Shown here in pieces: positions 41,438 through 49,583 of a DNA stretch of 64,000 nucleotides (position 1 is its first letter; every line of letters begins with the position of its first letter). The stretch lies in contig JAUQWZ010000003.1 in the NCBI GenBank assembly GCA_030834905.1, positions 1 through 64,000 on the forward strand. Reading direction: 5' to 3'. The translations under genes and the position numbers were made by a program. Under the pieces are notes generated by a model that saw only the letters and a program-made list of their open reading frames with translations, was not told the origin of the DNA and did not search any database. Source of the DNA: Aggregatilineales bacterium. GTDB taxonomy: Bacteria; Chloroflexota; Anaerolineae; Aggregatilineales; Phototrophicaceae.

Positions 41438-42544
41438 ATGCGTAAAGTATTTCTCTTGGCGGTCGTAATGCTGCTGGCGCTCGCCTCTGTCGCAAGCGCG
41501 CAAGACGATCTCGTTCCGGTCAGCGTCGTTCTCAAGTGGGTGCCGCAGGCGCAGTTTGCCGGTTATTACGCGGCGTCGGCGCTCGGCTACTATGAAGAAG
41601 AAGGGCTGGACGTGGAGATCATCCCCGCCGGCGTGGATATCAACCCGCAGCAGTTGGTGGCGGCGGGCGACGTCGAGTTTGGCACCGACTGGGTGGGCAA
41701 CCTGCTCGCCACCCGCGAGACGGGAACCGACGTCATCAGCATCGCTCAGGTGTACCAGCGCAGCGGTATGCGCCAGATCACCTGGGCAGACAGCGGTCTG
41801 ACGACGTTTGAAGACCTGGGCGACAGCGTGGTGGGCGTGTGGTGCTGCGGCAACCAGTACCCGACCTACGCCGCGCTCACCAAAGCCGGTTTCGACGTTC
41901 CCGATATGGAAACCGACGGCAGCATCGCCCAACAGGCGTTTGACATGAACGCCTTCCTGAACCGCGAGATCGACGCCGCCAGCGCCATGACCTACAACGA
42001 GATGGCGCAGGTGCTGGAGACGGTTGGCGACGGCGGCGAGTTCCCGCTGTACACGCTGGACGACCTGAACGTGCTCGACTTCAACGAGTACGGGACGGCG
42101 ATGCTGGAAGACACCATCTTCGCCCGCGCCGACTGGCTGGCGGAAGAGGGCAACGAGGAAATCGCCATCCAGTTCCTGCGCGCCAGCTTCCGCGGCTGGG
42201 TCTACTGCCGCGATAACCCGGGCGAGTGCGCGGGCTTCGTGCTGGAAGCCGGTCCCACGCTCGGCGAAGGGCATCAGGCGTGGATGATGAACGAAGTCAA
42301 CAAGCTGATCTGGCCCTCGGACGACGGCATCGGCATCATGGACGCGGACGCCTTTGAGACGACCGCCCAGATCGCGCTCGATTACGGCATCATCAGCGCT
42401 GCCGCCGAAGGGGAAGGCGTGACCTACCGCACCGATCTGGCGCAGGCGGCGCTGGACAGCCTGCAAATGGACTATCCCGACCTCGACGTGGTGGGCGCGG
42501 ACTGGGAAGCGCCGACGGTGGACGTGACGGCGAACGGCGAGTAA
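41438..42544 (+). CDS. ABC substrate-binding protein, THI5/NMT1-like
   Basis: A 368-residue exported protein with a signal peptide (MRKVFLLAVVMLLALASVAS). The THI5/NMT1 start VSVVLKWVPQAQFAGYYAASALGYYEEEGLDVEII is followed by FGTDWVGNLLATRETG and VGVWCCGNQYPTYAALTKAG. This class includes ThiY (pyrimidine precursor of thiamine) and RibY (riboflavin, described for Chloroflexota); the ligand here cannot be settled. The Cys pair in the ligand-loop position (WCCGNQYP) is unusual. The start follows GAGGAGGAGAAGGCTT. The operon ends in a strong terminator at 42598. Confidence 0.88.
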   Translation: MRKVFLLAVVMLLALASVASAQDDLVPVSVVLKWVPQAQFAGYYAASALGYYEEEGLDVEIIPAGVDINPQQLVAAGDVEFGTDWVGNLLATRETGTDVISIAQVYQRSGMRQITWADSGLTTFEDLGDSVVGVWCCGNQYPTYAALTKAGFDVPDMETDGSIAQQAFDMNAFLNREIDAASAMTYNEMAQVLETVGDGGEFPLYTLDDLNVLDFNEYGTAMLEDTIFARADWLAEEGNEEIAIQFLRASFRGWVYCRDNPGECAGFVLEAGPTLGEGHQAWMMNEVNKLIWPSDDGIGIMDADAFETTAQIALDYGIISAAAEGEGVTYRTDLAQAALDSLQMDYPDLDVVGADWEAPTVDVTANGE

Positions 42545-42564
42545 CGATAGTGCTGGGTAAAGAT

Positions 42565-42798
42565 AGTACTGAGTACTGAGTGCTGAGTACTGAGTAGGGG
42601 CGGCGGGTGATGATCATCCGCCGCCCTTTTTGCTGCTGCTGCACAACACAATTTTTTTGCTGCACAATCCACGATTCTTCCCTCAAATGGTCTGTAAAAC
42701 TGCTGCAATGCGCGGAAAACTGCTGCAATTCTGCAAAGATGTTTGAACCACCAAGACGCCAAGAACACCAAGACATTTGAACCGCCAAGACGCAAAGA
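42565..42798. repeat. Cluster of short direct repeats at the left edge of the restriction island
   Basis: Three motifs repeat here. GTACTGAGT/TGCTGAGT units lie at 42565-42596. AAAACTGCTGCAAT occurs at 42696 and 42716. A TTTGAACC-CCAAGACGC-AAGAA unit occurs at 42742 and 42776. The TACTGAGT type gives spurious YSVLSTQ peptides on the minus strand. No gene is seen in this 333-bp gap. Confidence 0.6.
42598..42631 (+). terminator. Rho-independent terminator of the ABC transporter operon
   Basis: GGGCGGCGG pairs with CCGCCGCCC, with the stem extended by G-T and TGA/TCA, giving a stem of about 13 pairs with a TGA loop (42598-42626), followed by TTTTT (42627-42631). It begins 54 bp past the binding-protein stop. 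Confidence 0.85.
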
Positions 42799-42877
42799 AG
42801 GTCGATGATTCAGCGTAGCATGAAAGGCGGGACAGCGGGTGACATTATTGGCGGCATTTTGGAACGACTTAACCCAT

Positions 42878-44110
42878 CTATTGTAGTTGCTGTTGTTTAA
42901 AGCGTAGAAAATCAAGGAAATCATCAACAGACAAGATCGTGTTTTGCTGTTCAGCAGTGAATGTGCTGTGAAGTTCCAGTGGAATGACTAGCGTTACCTG
43001 TTTAAGCTGCATCTCATTGGTTTGTGCAGTTGATATACCAGTTTCCAAAGTACAGAGATGCTTGTGAGGAATTCGGTTAGCCTCAGTAAGTATCTGGCGC
43101 CAACGTTCCTTTAGTGTGGACTTTGAACCAAGCATAACAAGTAGCGAGGAATCAAACTGAGGATCGTGATATTCAGGCTTTCCTGGAAAGATGAAATCGG
43201 GCTTGTTTTTCCCCTCCGTTCGCACTTGACGATCATAGCGAATATGATTCGCATCAAAGAGAGCAGCAAGCTGATGTTCGAGAGAATAACCCATACGGGA
43301 TTTGCGCCTGTTGTGGACAGAAAGTGAATACTGGACGAATTCGTCAACACTGTGGAAGCCACGAATCAAGCGCTCTCCGACAATAACCTGCTCTAATGCA
43401 AAAAACAGTTCTTCTTCCCTGTTGAGCCACTTAATTAGTGTTGCATCCCAGTTGTTTGGGTCAACTTCAGTATGCTCTCGCGCAAATTGTGACATTTCTT
43501 TAGTACTTGGAAATGTATGATTGAAACGGTCTATTACAAGTTGTCGGTCGCGTTCCGCGCTGGGGATTACTATGTCAAGCTGAAGTTCTTCCAGTATTCT
43601 CCGTTTGGTATACTCAATTGTTTGTTTCTGCAAAGTCTCGTCAGGAATAAGTACAAGTTGTTTCCTAGGAGCAGCAACCTCAAAAAGTACGCTGGCTGCA
43701 CGAAACCAACCAGAGTCCTTTTGGAAGACTAATCCATAAATTTCGTTCTGATGGGTTTTAGCAAGAACGAAAAGGTCACCAATTTCAGCATTGTTGAGAA
43801 AATCCCCCTTGTAATATAAATGCCACTCTGTTCGTCCCGTGCGCTCTGCACTTTTTGCACGGGCATCGTAAAAGGTGAATTCCCCATCGCTGTTAAGGGT
43901 TTCTCTGTCATCAGCAAAATAGAACCACTTAATGCTCCCAGCAACCTTCTCTGAAGTCCTAAAGAATTTTCTCAGAGCCGCTGTTCCATTGATCTCGTGC
44001 TGGTTAGAACCCCTTTTCGGGAGATCAGGCTCGTTAGAATCCCTTTTTGGGAGATCAACTTGTACTAGCTCCTTATATGCGATGGATGAAAAAACATCTG
44101 CCATTTCCAT
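42878..44110 (-). CDS. Type II restriction endonuclease, EcoRII-like
   Basis: A 410-residue endonuclease. The C-terminal part (about 270-400) has the EcoRII-C pattern GYSLEHQLAALFDANHIRYD, KNKPDFIFPG and LLVMLGSKSTLKERWRQIL. Candidate catalytic residues are D305, K330 and E343, with the 25- and 13-residue spacing I recall for D299, K324 and E337 of EcoRII. The N-terminal half (LRKFFRTSEKVAGSIKWFYF on) would be the effector-DNA-binding domain. It should cleave a CCWGG-like site unless methylated. The start follows AGGAGAACAAGCACATT; the glycosylase gene ends only 15 bp upstream. The gene is visibly AT-richer than its surroundings, as is the whole island. Confidence 0.85.
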   Translation of the reverse strand: MEMADVFSSIAYKELVQVDLPKRDSNEPDLPKRGSNQHEINGTAALRKFFRTSEKVAGSIKWFYFADDRETLNSDGEFTFYDARAKSAERTGRTEWHLYYKGDFLNNAEIGDLFVLAKTHQNEIYGLVFQKDSGWFRAASVLFEVAAPRKQLVLIPDETLQKQTIEYTKRRILEELQLDIVIPSAERDRQLVIDRFNHTFPSTKEMSQFAREHTEVDPNNWDATLIKWLNREEELFFALEQVIVGERLIRGFHSVDEFVQYSLSVHNRRKSRMGYSLEHQLAALFDANHIRYDRQVRTEGKNKPDFIFPGKPEYHDPQFDSSLLVMLGSKSTLKERWRQILTEANRIPHKHLCTLETGISTAQTNEMQLKQVTLVIPLELHSTFTAEQQNTILSVDDFLDFLRFKQQQLQ

Positions 44111-44125
44111 AATGTGCTTGTTCTC

Positions 44126-44839
44126 CTAATTCTGTGTATTGCTTGAGAGATGGACTTGCCCGTACTCACACAGGTCCGCAAGTGGACACCGTTCACATTT
44201 GGGCTTCGAGGTACAGATTTCCATTGTGAAATCCAGCACAGCCAGATTGTATTCCTTCCATTCTGTTTGTGGTGTAAAGGACTCTGCCATATCAAGAAGC
44301 CACTTCTTGCGCCTAGTTTCACCGTCATATGGTTGATTAATCAGTCGGCACAACCATCTGACTATATTTGCATCCACAATTACGCTGCGAACACCGCCAA
44401 AGATGCTTAACCAAGCAGCAGCTACATAGGCTCCCACTCCTGGTAGTGTTTGTAATTCAGTCAAGGATCTCGGAATTTTTCCCCCACTCTGGGTTAAATA
44501 CCCTCCAAGTTGTTTCAGCAGGGGGGCACGCCATCGTAGCCCGAGCGGGTAAATAATCTGCTCGATTTCTTCCATCGAGGCAACCGCAAGTTCAGATGGT
44601 GTCCCAAAACGCGCAAGAAACCTCTCATAAACAGGCACAACGCTGGCAACTTTTGTACGTTGCAGCAGTATTTCCGCTATTAAGCCATGCCATTCTTCTA
44701 CAGGATTTCGCCAGGGATAGTCTTTTGCGTTTGTCTGCGACCAAATAAGCAGGCGCTTACGGATGCTGTCGATCAACCGGTTATTAGAGGGGTTTCCCGA
44801 GGGGGTACTGGCAATTCCGGGATGTTGGTACTTTCGCAT
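44126..44839 (-). CDS. HhH-GPD DNA glycosylase, MIG-like (T:G mismatch) with 4Fe-4S cluster
   Basis: A 237-residue member of the Nth/MutY superfamily. The helix-hairpin-helix is [14 protein letters not shown] (132-145), and the catalytic Asp is D156 in [11 protein letters not shown]. The residue at the position of the Nth lyase lysine is Y138, as in the thymine glycosylase MIG (Tyr126) of Methanothermobacter. The C-terminal cluster loop is C209-x5-C215-x2-C218-x5-C224, one residue shorter than the usual x6 first spacing. It lies between a C5 methylase and its endonuclease, so it should repair T:G from deaminated 5-methylcytosine. The start at 44839 overlaps the methylase by 67 bp and follows GGAG by six bases; a TTG at 44776 is the alternative. 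Confidence 0.85.
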   Translation of the reverse strand: MRKYQHPGIASTPSGNPSNNRLIDSIRKRLLIWSQTNAKDYPWRNPVEEWHGLIAEILLQRTKVASVVPVYERFLARFGTPSELAVASMEEIEQIIYPLGLRWRAPLLKQLGGYLTQSGGKIPRSLTELQTLPGVGAYVAAAWLSIFGGVRSVIVDANIVRWLCRLINQPYDGETRRKKWLLDMAESFTPQTEWKEYNLAVLDFTMEICTSKPKCERCPLADLCEYGQVHLSSNTQN

Positions 44840-45783
44840 TTCAGACTCCGAACTACCTCCTTGGCGATGGCTTCTACTACAGGCACGACAACCGAGTTCC
44901 CGAACTGCTTATATGCCCGCGTGTCACTTACAACTATCTGAAAATTCTCAGGAAATCCCATTAACCGCGCACATTCACGCGGCGTGAGTCTTCGGGGGTT
45001 TTTGCCAAGCTGAGGTATCAAGATTTCCGCGCCATCTTTGTAGTAGCGAGCACTCAATGTACGAGATATTCCATCCAGATCAACGAGACCATACCCAAAG
45101 CCGTTGCCCTTTGCACGGTGTTTGGCAGCATAGTTTTGGAGATATTCCCACAAACGATCTGTGAGGGTGTACTTTGCATCAACATCTGCTTCAAGTATGT
45201 CTCTCATACGTGGGTGTATATCCCATAGTTCAGGAAACTCGAACACACGGGGTTCCCGAAAACCAACAATGTAGATTCGCTCACGATGCTGGGGGACCAC
45301 CTTTTTTGCATCAATAGTCTTATCATAAACAAAGTAGCCGAGTTCGTCCTTGAGCGTTTCCATCATCACTTTGAACGTTTTACCTTTGTCATGCCATCGC
45401 AAATTTTTCACATTTTCTAAGACGAAGGCTTTAGGTCGTTTTTCTGCAATTATTCTGGCTACGTCGAAAAAAAGTGTACCCTGTGTGGTATGCTGAAATC
45501 CGTGAGCATTACCTAGTGCATTGTGTTTGGTTACGCCCGCAATGCTAAACGGCTGACAGGGGAATCCCGCAGCAAGAATGTCGTGTTCCGGCACTTCACT
45601 TGCGGTGATTTTTGTAATGTCTCCCGCGGGAACTTCGCCGAAATTCGCTCGATATGTTTCCTGTGCTAATTTGTCCCACTCGGATGAAAAAACACACTTA
45701 CCGCCCGCTCTCTCGAAAGCAATCCGAAATCCCCCAATTCCTGCGAACAGATCTATAAACGTGAATAACGATTTGGAATTCAT
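44773..45783 (-). CDS. dcm: DNA (cytosine-5) methyltransferase, Dcm/M.EcoRII-like
   Basis: A 336-residue C5 methylase. Motif I is [12 protein letters not shown], motif IV is GFPCQPFS with catalytic C76, motif VI is VLENVKNL, motif VIII is [11 protein letters not shown], and motif X is [18 protein letters not shown]. The segments [26 protein letters not shown] and [14 protein letters not shown] are like those of E. coli Dcm and M.EcoRII, which methylate the inner C of CCWGG. It therefore matches the EcoRII-like endonuclease two genes downstream. It is the first gene of the three-gene unit. A TATAAT box on the minus strand (45863-45858) lies about 75 bp upstream. Confidence 0.9.
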   Translation of the reverse strand: MNSKSLFTFIDLFAGIGGFRIAFERAGGKCVFSSEWDKLAQETYRANFGEVPAGDITKITASEVPEHDILAAGFPCQPFSIAGVTKHNALGNAHGFQHTTQGTLFFDVARIIAEKRPKAFVLENVKNLRWHDKGKTFKVMMETLKDELGYFVYDKTIDAKKVVPQHRERIYIVGFREPRVFEFPELWDIHPRMRDILEADVDAKYTLTDRLWEYLQNYAAKHRAKGNGFGYGLVDLDGISRTLSARYYKDGAEILIPQLGKNPRRLTPRECARLMGFPENFQIVVSDTRAYKQFGNSVVVPVVEAIAKEVVRSLKCESTNIPELPVPPRETPLITG

Positions 45784-46004
45784 ACGAGACCACTCATTCC
45801 GTTGGGAAGGCTGGAAATGTCATAAATCAGCACATACGTTTTACTATCATACACGAGATTATAGTGAAGCAAAATTGTAATCGCTTGCTATATATTTTCC
45901 TCATCTTTTTTGTGTCCAAAATGCCGTCCAAATTGTCCGCATCTAGCAGAACATTTGTACTATGATAGCCTCAAGTGCTTTTCGCTTAGTGCTTGGAGGT
46001 ACGC

Positions 46005-46535
46005 ATGTCCAGACGCTACACACCGGAAGAAAAAGCGACCATCTTAGAAAAGCTGGCTGAAAATGGCGGCAAGGTTGCCCGCACGAGCCAGCAAACGGGC
46101 GTCCCCGCACGCACGCTGCATGCATGGCGAGCACAGGAACAAGGCAAACTGCCACAGCACCTTCTCATGAACGATCCTGAGTTTGAAGCCATCCTGCGCC
46201 GCGACGCCCAACGCGCCGATACCATCCTCGACGACGTCCTCAAACAGCTTCTCGAAAGCGTCCGTGTCCTTGCCGGGCGCGTCACCACCACCTTCGACCA
46301 CGTCCCGCCCACCACCCAGATGATGGCGCTCTCCCGCCTCATCGACCGCATCCTCAAGCTCGAAGCCCGCCAGCCCCGCATCGAGCAGCCCAAAGCCTAC
46401 ATCATGCGCTACCAGTACCCCGACGGCACGTTCCACATGGTGCCGCCCTGGGCGGGTGACGACGACGATGATGACGACGATGACGACTGGCTCCACCATG
46501 ACGACGCGCCCGCCGCAGTCACCCCTTCCCACTGA
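46005..46535 (+). CDS. Helix-turn-helix protein with poly-Asp tail
   Basis: A 176-residue protein. The first 50 residues (RRYTPEEKATILEKLAENGG, then KVARTSQQTGVPARTLHAWR) are a homeodomain-like helix-turn-helix, as in transposase or phage terminase small-subunit N-termini. The middle is helical and charged; the C-terminus has a run of about ten Asp residues (GDDDDDDDDDDW) before HHDDAPAA. I cannot name a family. It begins right after the methylase promoter region, transcribed away from it, with TTGGAGG before the ATG. It might regulate or be a remnant of the mobile unit that brought the island. Confidence 0.6.
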   Translation: MSRRYTPEEKATILEKLAENGGKVARTSQQTGVPARTLHAWRAQEQGKLPQHLLMNDPEFEAILRRDAQRADTILDDVLKQLLESVRVLAGRVTTTFDHVPPTTQMMALSRLIDRILKLEARQPRIEQPKAYIMRYQYPDGTFHMVPPWAGDDDDDDDDDDWLHHDDAPAAVTPSH

Positions 46536-46551
46536 GGGAGAGCTGAGGGAC

Positions 46552-47688
46552 TCACTTCACGCGCTGCCAGGTGCCGGTGTCGCCGCCGCTGAAGCGGTAC
46601 ACCTCACCGGCGGGCGCGTCGATGAAGAACGGGCTGGTTCCGCCCACCGTCCCTTCCCACTGGATAGCGCGCGCGCCGCTGTCGGCGTAAGAGACTGCCC
46701 AGCCCAGAGCGCTGTTCCACGACCCCACCGGCGCGAGCGTGTTGTAATACACCCAGTTAAACATCCGTTCCGGCATGGTCAAGCCAGCCGGCGCGGGATC
46801 GGCGCGTAAGGTCGAGCCGTCCCAGCCGTTGGCGATAGCGACGTAGCGCGCGCTGTCGTTCTGCAAGCCGTAGACGCGGTTCAGCCCGTTGGCGGCGACG
46901 TAGATCATCGCCCCGCGCTCAAAGCGCTGGAACGCGCCATCCGCCACCGCGCCGCCCGCCGCTGGACAGCCGGTTCCGGGCGGGGCATACTGATCGCCAA
47001 AGAACCAGACGGTGGTGCAGACCACCGTAATCGTCAGCGCCTGCACCGTATCCACCCCAAGCCGCGAGGCAACCAGCCGGTACTGAAGCGCCTGCCCCTG
47101 GTTGGACGGCACGACGACGGTGATAGTGCCGGTGGTCGGCAGCGCTGGGATGGTCTGGCGCAGGACGTTGTTCTGGTCATACTGCTCCATGCGGACGGTA
47201 TCCGCCTGGGCAGACCAGGCGAACTGCACCGACGCGCCGGGGGTGACACTGGTCATATTGGCGCCAAAGGAGATAATCTGGGCGGGAAGGGTGGCGGTGT
47301 AGGACGGCGTCGGCGTGAACGTCTCGGTGAAAGTGGGCGTAAAGGTTGGCGTCAGCGACGGCGTCAGGGTGCTGGTGGGGGTATGGGTCGGCGTCAGCGA
47401 CGGCGTTAAACTGGGCGTGATAGTGGGCGTCGGCGTGTAGGTGTCGCTCGGCGTCAAGGTAGCCGTAGGCGTATTGGACGGCGTGAAGGTCAGCGACGGC
47501 GTCAGGGTTGGGGTATCGGTGGGCGTGTAAGTGAACGTCCAGGTCGGAAGGAGCGTTCTGGTGGGAATATCGGTAGCCGTGGGGCTGGGCAGGACTGCCA
47601 GCGTCGGAACGACGACTACCGGCACAGTCGGCTGGCAGGCGGCGAACAGAACGAACAGAATAAGCGCGGAAAACCATCGTCGCATCAT
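46552..47688 (-). CDS. Thr/Pro-linker lipoprotein of unknown function
   Basis: A 378-residue lipoprotein with a signal ending FAAC (lipidated C18), a long Thr/Pro/Ser linker (about 30-135, with units such as TPSLTPTHTPTSTL), then a domain (about 136-235) with a Gly/Val beta pattern (SVTPGASVQFAWSAQADTVRM) like Ig-type cell-surface modules. A C-terminal domain follows (MIYVAANGLNRVYGLQND, WEGTVGGTSPFFI). No catalytic residue can be named. The start of the mature part (VVVVPTLAVLP) matches that of the glycosidase-like lipoprotein at 3290-4834, so both probably share an ancestor for the anchor and linker. Confidence 0.7.
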   Translation of the reverse strand: MMRRWFSALILFVLFAACQPTVPVVVVPTLAVLPSPTATDIPTRTLLPTWTFTYTPTDTPTLTPSLTFTPSNTPTATLTPSDTYTPTPTITPSLTPSLTPTHTPTSTLTPSLTPTFTPTFTETFTPTPSYTATLPAQIISFGANMTSVTPGASVQFAWSAQADTVRMEQYDQNNVLRQTIPALPTTGTITVVVPSNQGQALQYRLVASRLGVDTVQALTITVVCTTVWFFGDQYAPPGTGCPAAGGAVADGAFQRFERGAMIYVAANGLNRVYGLQNDSARYVAIANGWDGSTLRADPAPAGLTMPERMFNWVYYNTLAPVGSWNSALGWAVSYADSGARAIQWEGTVGGTSPFFIDAPAGEVYRFSGGDTGTWQRVK

Positions 47689-47721
47689 AACGTCACCTTC
47701 GCAAGAACGACGGAGTCACTA

Positions 47722-48705
47722 GTGCGTCTTCGACACATCCATCTTATCGTATCTTTGCTGATCTGCGCTGCCTGTCAGGATGTTTCTGACAATTCAACCC
47801 CGACCAGCGCCCCAACCGCAACCGAAGCGCCCGCGCTGGCGGTCTTTCCAACGCGCGAGAATCGTTCAATCGCGACCCAGCCAGCGCCAACCGTGACGCT
47901 GACGCCTTCACCGCCCCCGACGCTGACCCGCAATGCGGCTGCGCCGGACAGCCCCCGGCTGACGGCATCGCCCGAACCCGCGCCAGCCGGGATCGCTGCT
48001 CTATCATCCGCCGCGAGCGTGATCGGCACGTCGGTTGAAGGACGCGCTATCACCGCCCGACGGCTGGGCGAAGGCACGCGGGTGCTGATGCTGGTCGGTG
48101 GCATTCACGGCGGCTGGGAAGCCAACACCGTCAGGCTCATTAACGCGCTGACCGCCCATTTTGAGGCACAGCCTGACGATATCCAGCCGGGTCTGGCGCT
48201 GGTGCTGGTGGCGGCGCTGAACCCGGACGGGCTGCCCTACGGGCGCAGTGCGGCGGGACGGTTCAACGCCAACGGCGTCGATCTCAACCGCAACTGGGGC
48301 TGCGACTGGTCGCCGGACGCGGTCTGGCGGAGTCAGGCGGTGGACGCGGGGGCGACGGCATTTTCCGAGCCGGAGACGCTGGCGCTGGCGGAATACATCC
48401 GTGGGCTGCGCCCCGCCGCCGTGGTGTTCTACCACAGCGCGGCGAACGGCGTCTATCCGGGCGCGTGCGACAGCCCTGACAGCGCCGATTCCGAGGCGCT
48501 GGCAGCAGCGCTGGGCGAGGCGGCAGGCTATCGCTACGGGCAGCCCTTCAGCGCCTACCGCGTGACCGGCACCGCGCCCAACTGGGTGGACGGACTGGGC
48601 ATCCCGTCGGTGGACGTAGAGCTGCGCACCTGGACGGAACCGGAGTTCGAGCAGAACCTGCGCGGCGTGCTGGCGGCACAGCGCTGGCTGCTCGGCGGGG
48701 GGTGA
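47722..48705 (+). CDS. Lipoprotein M14-family zinc carboxypeptidase
   Basis: A 327-residue protein starting at a GTG behind GGAGTCACTA. The lipoprotein signal ends ICAAC (C18). A Pro/Thr linker runs to about 90. The M14 domain has the zinc motif H129-x3-E133 in GGIHGGWEAN, substrate-binding N189/R190 in NGVDLNRNWGC, the third zinc ligand H238 in VFYHSAANG, and a likely catalytic Glu near the end (VDVELRTWTEPEF). Such enzymes trim peptides, often murein peptides (MpaA/gamma-D-glutamyl type). It is divergent from the PT lipoprotein, with 33 bp between the start codons. Confidence 0.88.
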   Translation: MRLRHIHLIVSLLICAACQDVSDNSTPTSAPTATEAPALAVFPTRENRSIATQPAPTVTLTPSPPPTLTRNAAAPDSPRLTASPEPAPAGIAALSSAASVIGTSVEGRAITARRLGEGTRVLMLVGGIHGGWEANTVRLINALTAHFEAQPDDIQPGLALVLVAALNPDGLPYGRSAAGRFNANGVDLNRNWGCDWSPDAVWRSQAVDAGATAFSEPETLALAEYIRGLRPAAVVFYHSAANGVYPGACDSPDSADSEALAAALGEAAGYRYGQPFSAYRVTGTAPNWVDGLGIPSVDVELRTWTEPEFEQNLRGVLAAQRWLLGGG

Positions 48706-48746
48706 AGTGCGGTAGAATAGGGCAAAGGATGGGGAGGCGAACGGCT

Positions 48747-48959
48747 ATGCAGCTTCAAGTGGATGGGGCACTCGCGTCCCGCTTGTACGGCATTGCATCA
48801 TCGCAAGGTCGTGATCTCGATGATGTACTCCATGAGGCTATTCTCGAGTATGTCCAACGGCGAGAAGATGAGCGACAGCAGCAAATCCGTGAAATTGTTC
48901 GAGGCTTGATGCAGAAGCATGCGTGGTTACTCGAACAACTGGGGAAGGGACCCGAATAG
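48747..48959 (+). CDS. Small CopG/RHH-like protein
   Basis: A 70-residue protein with the beta-helix-helix pattern of ribbon-helix-helix DNA binders: MQLQVDGALASRLYGIASSQGRDLDDVLHEAI, then a charged helix (EYVQRREDERQQQIREIV). Such proteins are often antitoxins or small repressors. The next gene starts 3 bp after its stop, so a two-gene unit is likely. A GGGGAGG site lies ten bases before the ATG at 48747. No MazF-, RelE- or PIN-like partner is adjacent, so an antitoxin role is not shown. Confidence 0.6.
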   Translation: MQLQVDGALASRLYGIASSQGRDLDDVLHEAILEYVQRREDERQQQIREIVRGLMQKHAWLLEQLGKGPE

Positions 48960-48962
48960 CTG

Positions 48963-49520
48963 ATGCGCACCAACCGCACCGCCGGTTACGAGCGCGCCCC
49001 GCTGGATGACCTGCTGGCGATCCTGCTGCGCCAGTTCAAGCGCCCGCTGCTCTCACACGGCCTCCCCCTCAGCGATAGCGAAGCGGCGGAGATCGCCTCG
49101 GCAGCCCTGCGGCGCGAAACCCTGACCGACAAGGCGCTGGCAGTACAAAAGGCGCTGGCTGAACTGGTGTCCGAAAGCGAAGGCGTGCTGGCAGGCTGGA
49201 ACCTCAGCTTCGCGCAGGCGCTTCAAACCGAGATGAGCGATATCCCCGGCTGGACGACCACCGCCGATTTTCTGGACATCGCCAACGAAAAGGCAAACGC
49301 CGAACTGCGCATCTCAACCGGCGCGGCGCTGCTGGTGGCACTCGGCGACACCCGCAGCGCCCCCCATCTGCTGACCATTGTAGCGCGCAGCGGCGGCACG
49401 GACGCCGACCTCGATGAAGTGATCGCCCGGCGCGTGCTGCTGTTCGCCAGCGGCATTCGTGCCGATGACCCGGCGTGGCTGGACAAGCTGCGGGCGTGGG
49501 TGGGCGAACAACGTTTATAG
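48963..49520 (+). CDS. Hypothetical 185-residue protein, downstream of the RHH-like gene
   Basis: A soluble, mainly helical protein with no recognised family. It opens with basic residues (MRTNRTAGYERAPLDDLLAIL) followed by amphipathic helices (SEAAEIASAALRRETLTDKA). The middle contains GVLAGWNLSFAQALQTEMSDIPGW. Its start codon lies 3 bp past the preceding stop, so the two are translationally linked. No signal, membrane segment or catalytic motif is visible. The family A palindrome at 49536 follows its stop by 15 bp and may end the unit. Confidence 0.6.
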   Translation: MRTNRTAGYERAPLDDLLAILLRQFKRPLLSHGLPLSDSEAAEIASAALRRETLTDKALAVQKALAELVSESEGVLAGWNLSFAQALQTEMSDIPGWTTTADFLDIANEKANAELRISTGAALLVALGDTRSAPHLLTIVARSGGTDADLDEVIARRVLLFASGIRADDPAWLDKLRAWVGEQRL

Positions 49521-49535
49521 TTGGCGCAGTCAAAA

Positions 49536-49561
49536 CGGACACGACGGTGTCGTGTCCCTAC
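49536..49561. repeat. Family A palindrome (reverse orientation)
   Basis: CGGACACGAC, GGT, GTCGTGTCCCTAC: the CCCTAC edge is on the right, so the copy is inverted relative to those that begin GTAGGG. It separates the converging genes at 48963 and 49584. Confidence 0.85.
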
Positions 49562-49583
49562 ACGAAGTGGCTGTACCGGACAA

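Noticed and set aside
40466..42466. A 666-codon open frame on the minus strand opposite the second permease and binding protein
   Set aside because: It is the antisense of two well-supported genes in GC-rich DNA, with Arg/His/Gln-rich composition and no domain; long antisense frames are expected at this GC content.
42393..42788. A minus-strand frame with YSVLSTQYSVLS
   Set aside because: This peptide comes from the TACTGAGT direct repeats, a common source of false genes.
45943..46155. A 70-codon minus-strand frame opposite the start of the HTH gene
   Set aside because: It has no ribosome site and lies over the coding start of a better supported gene.
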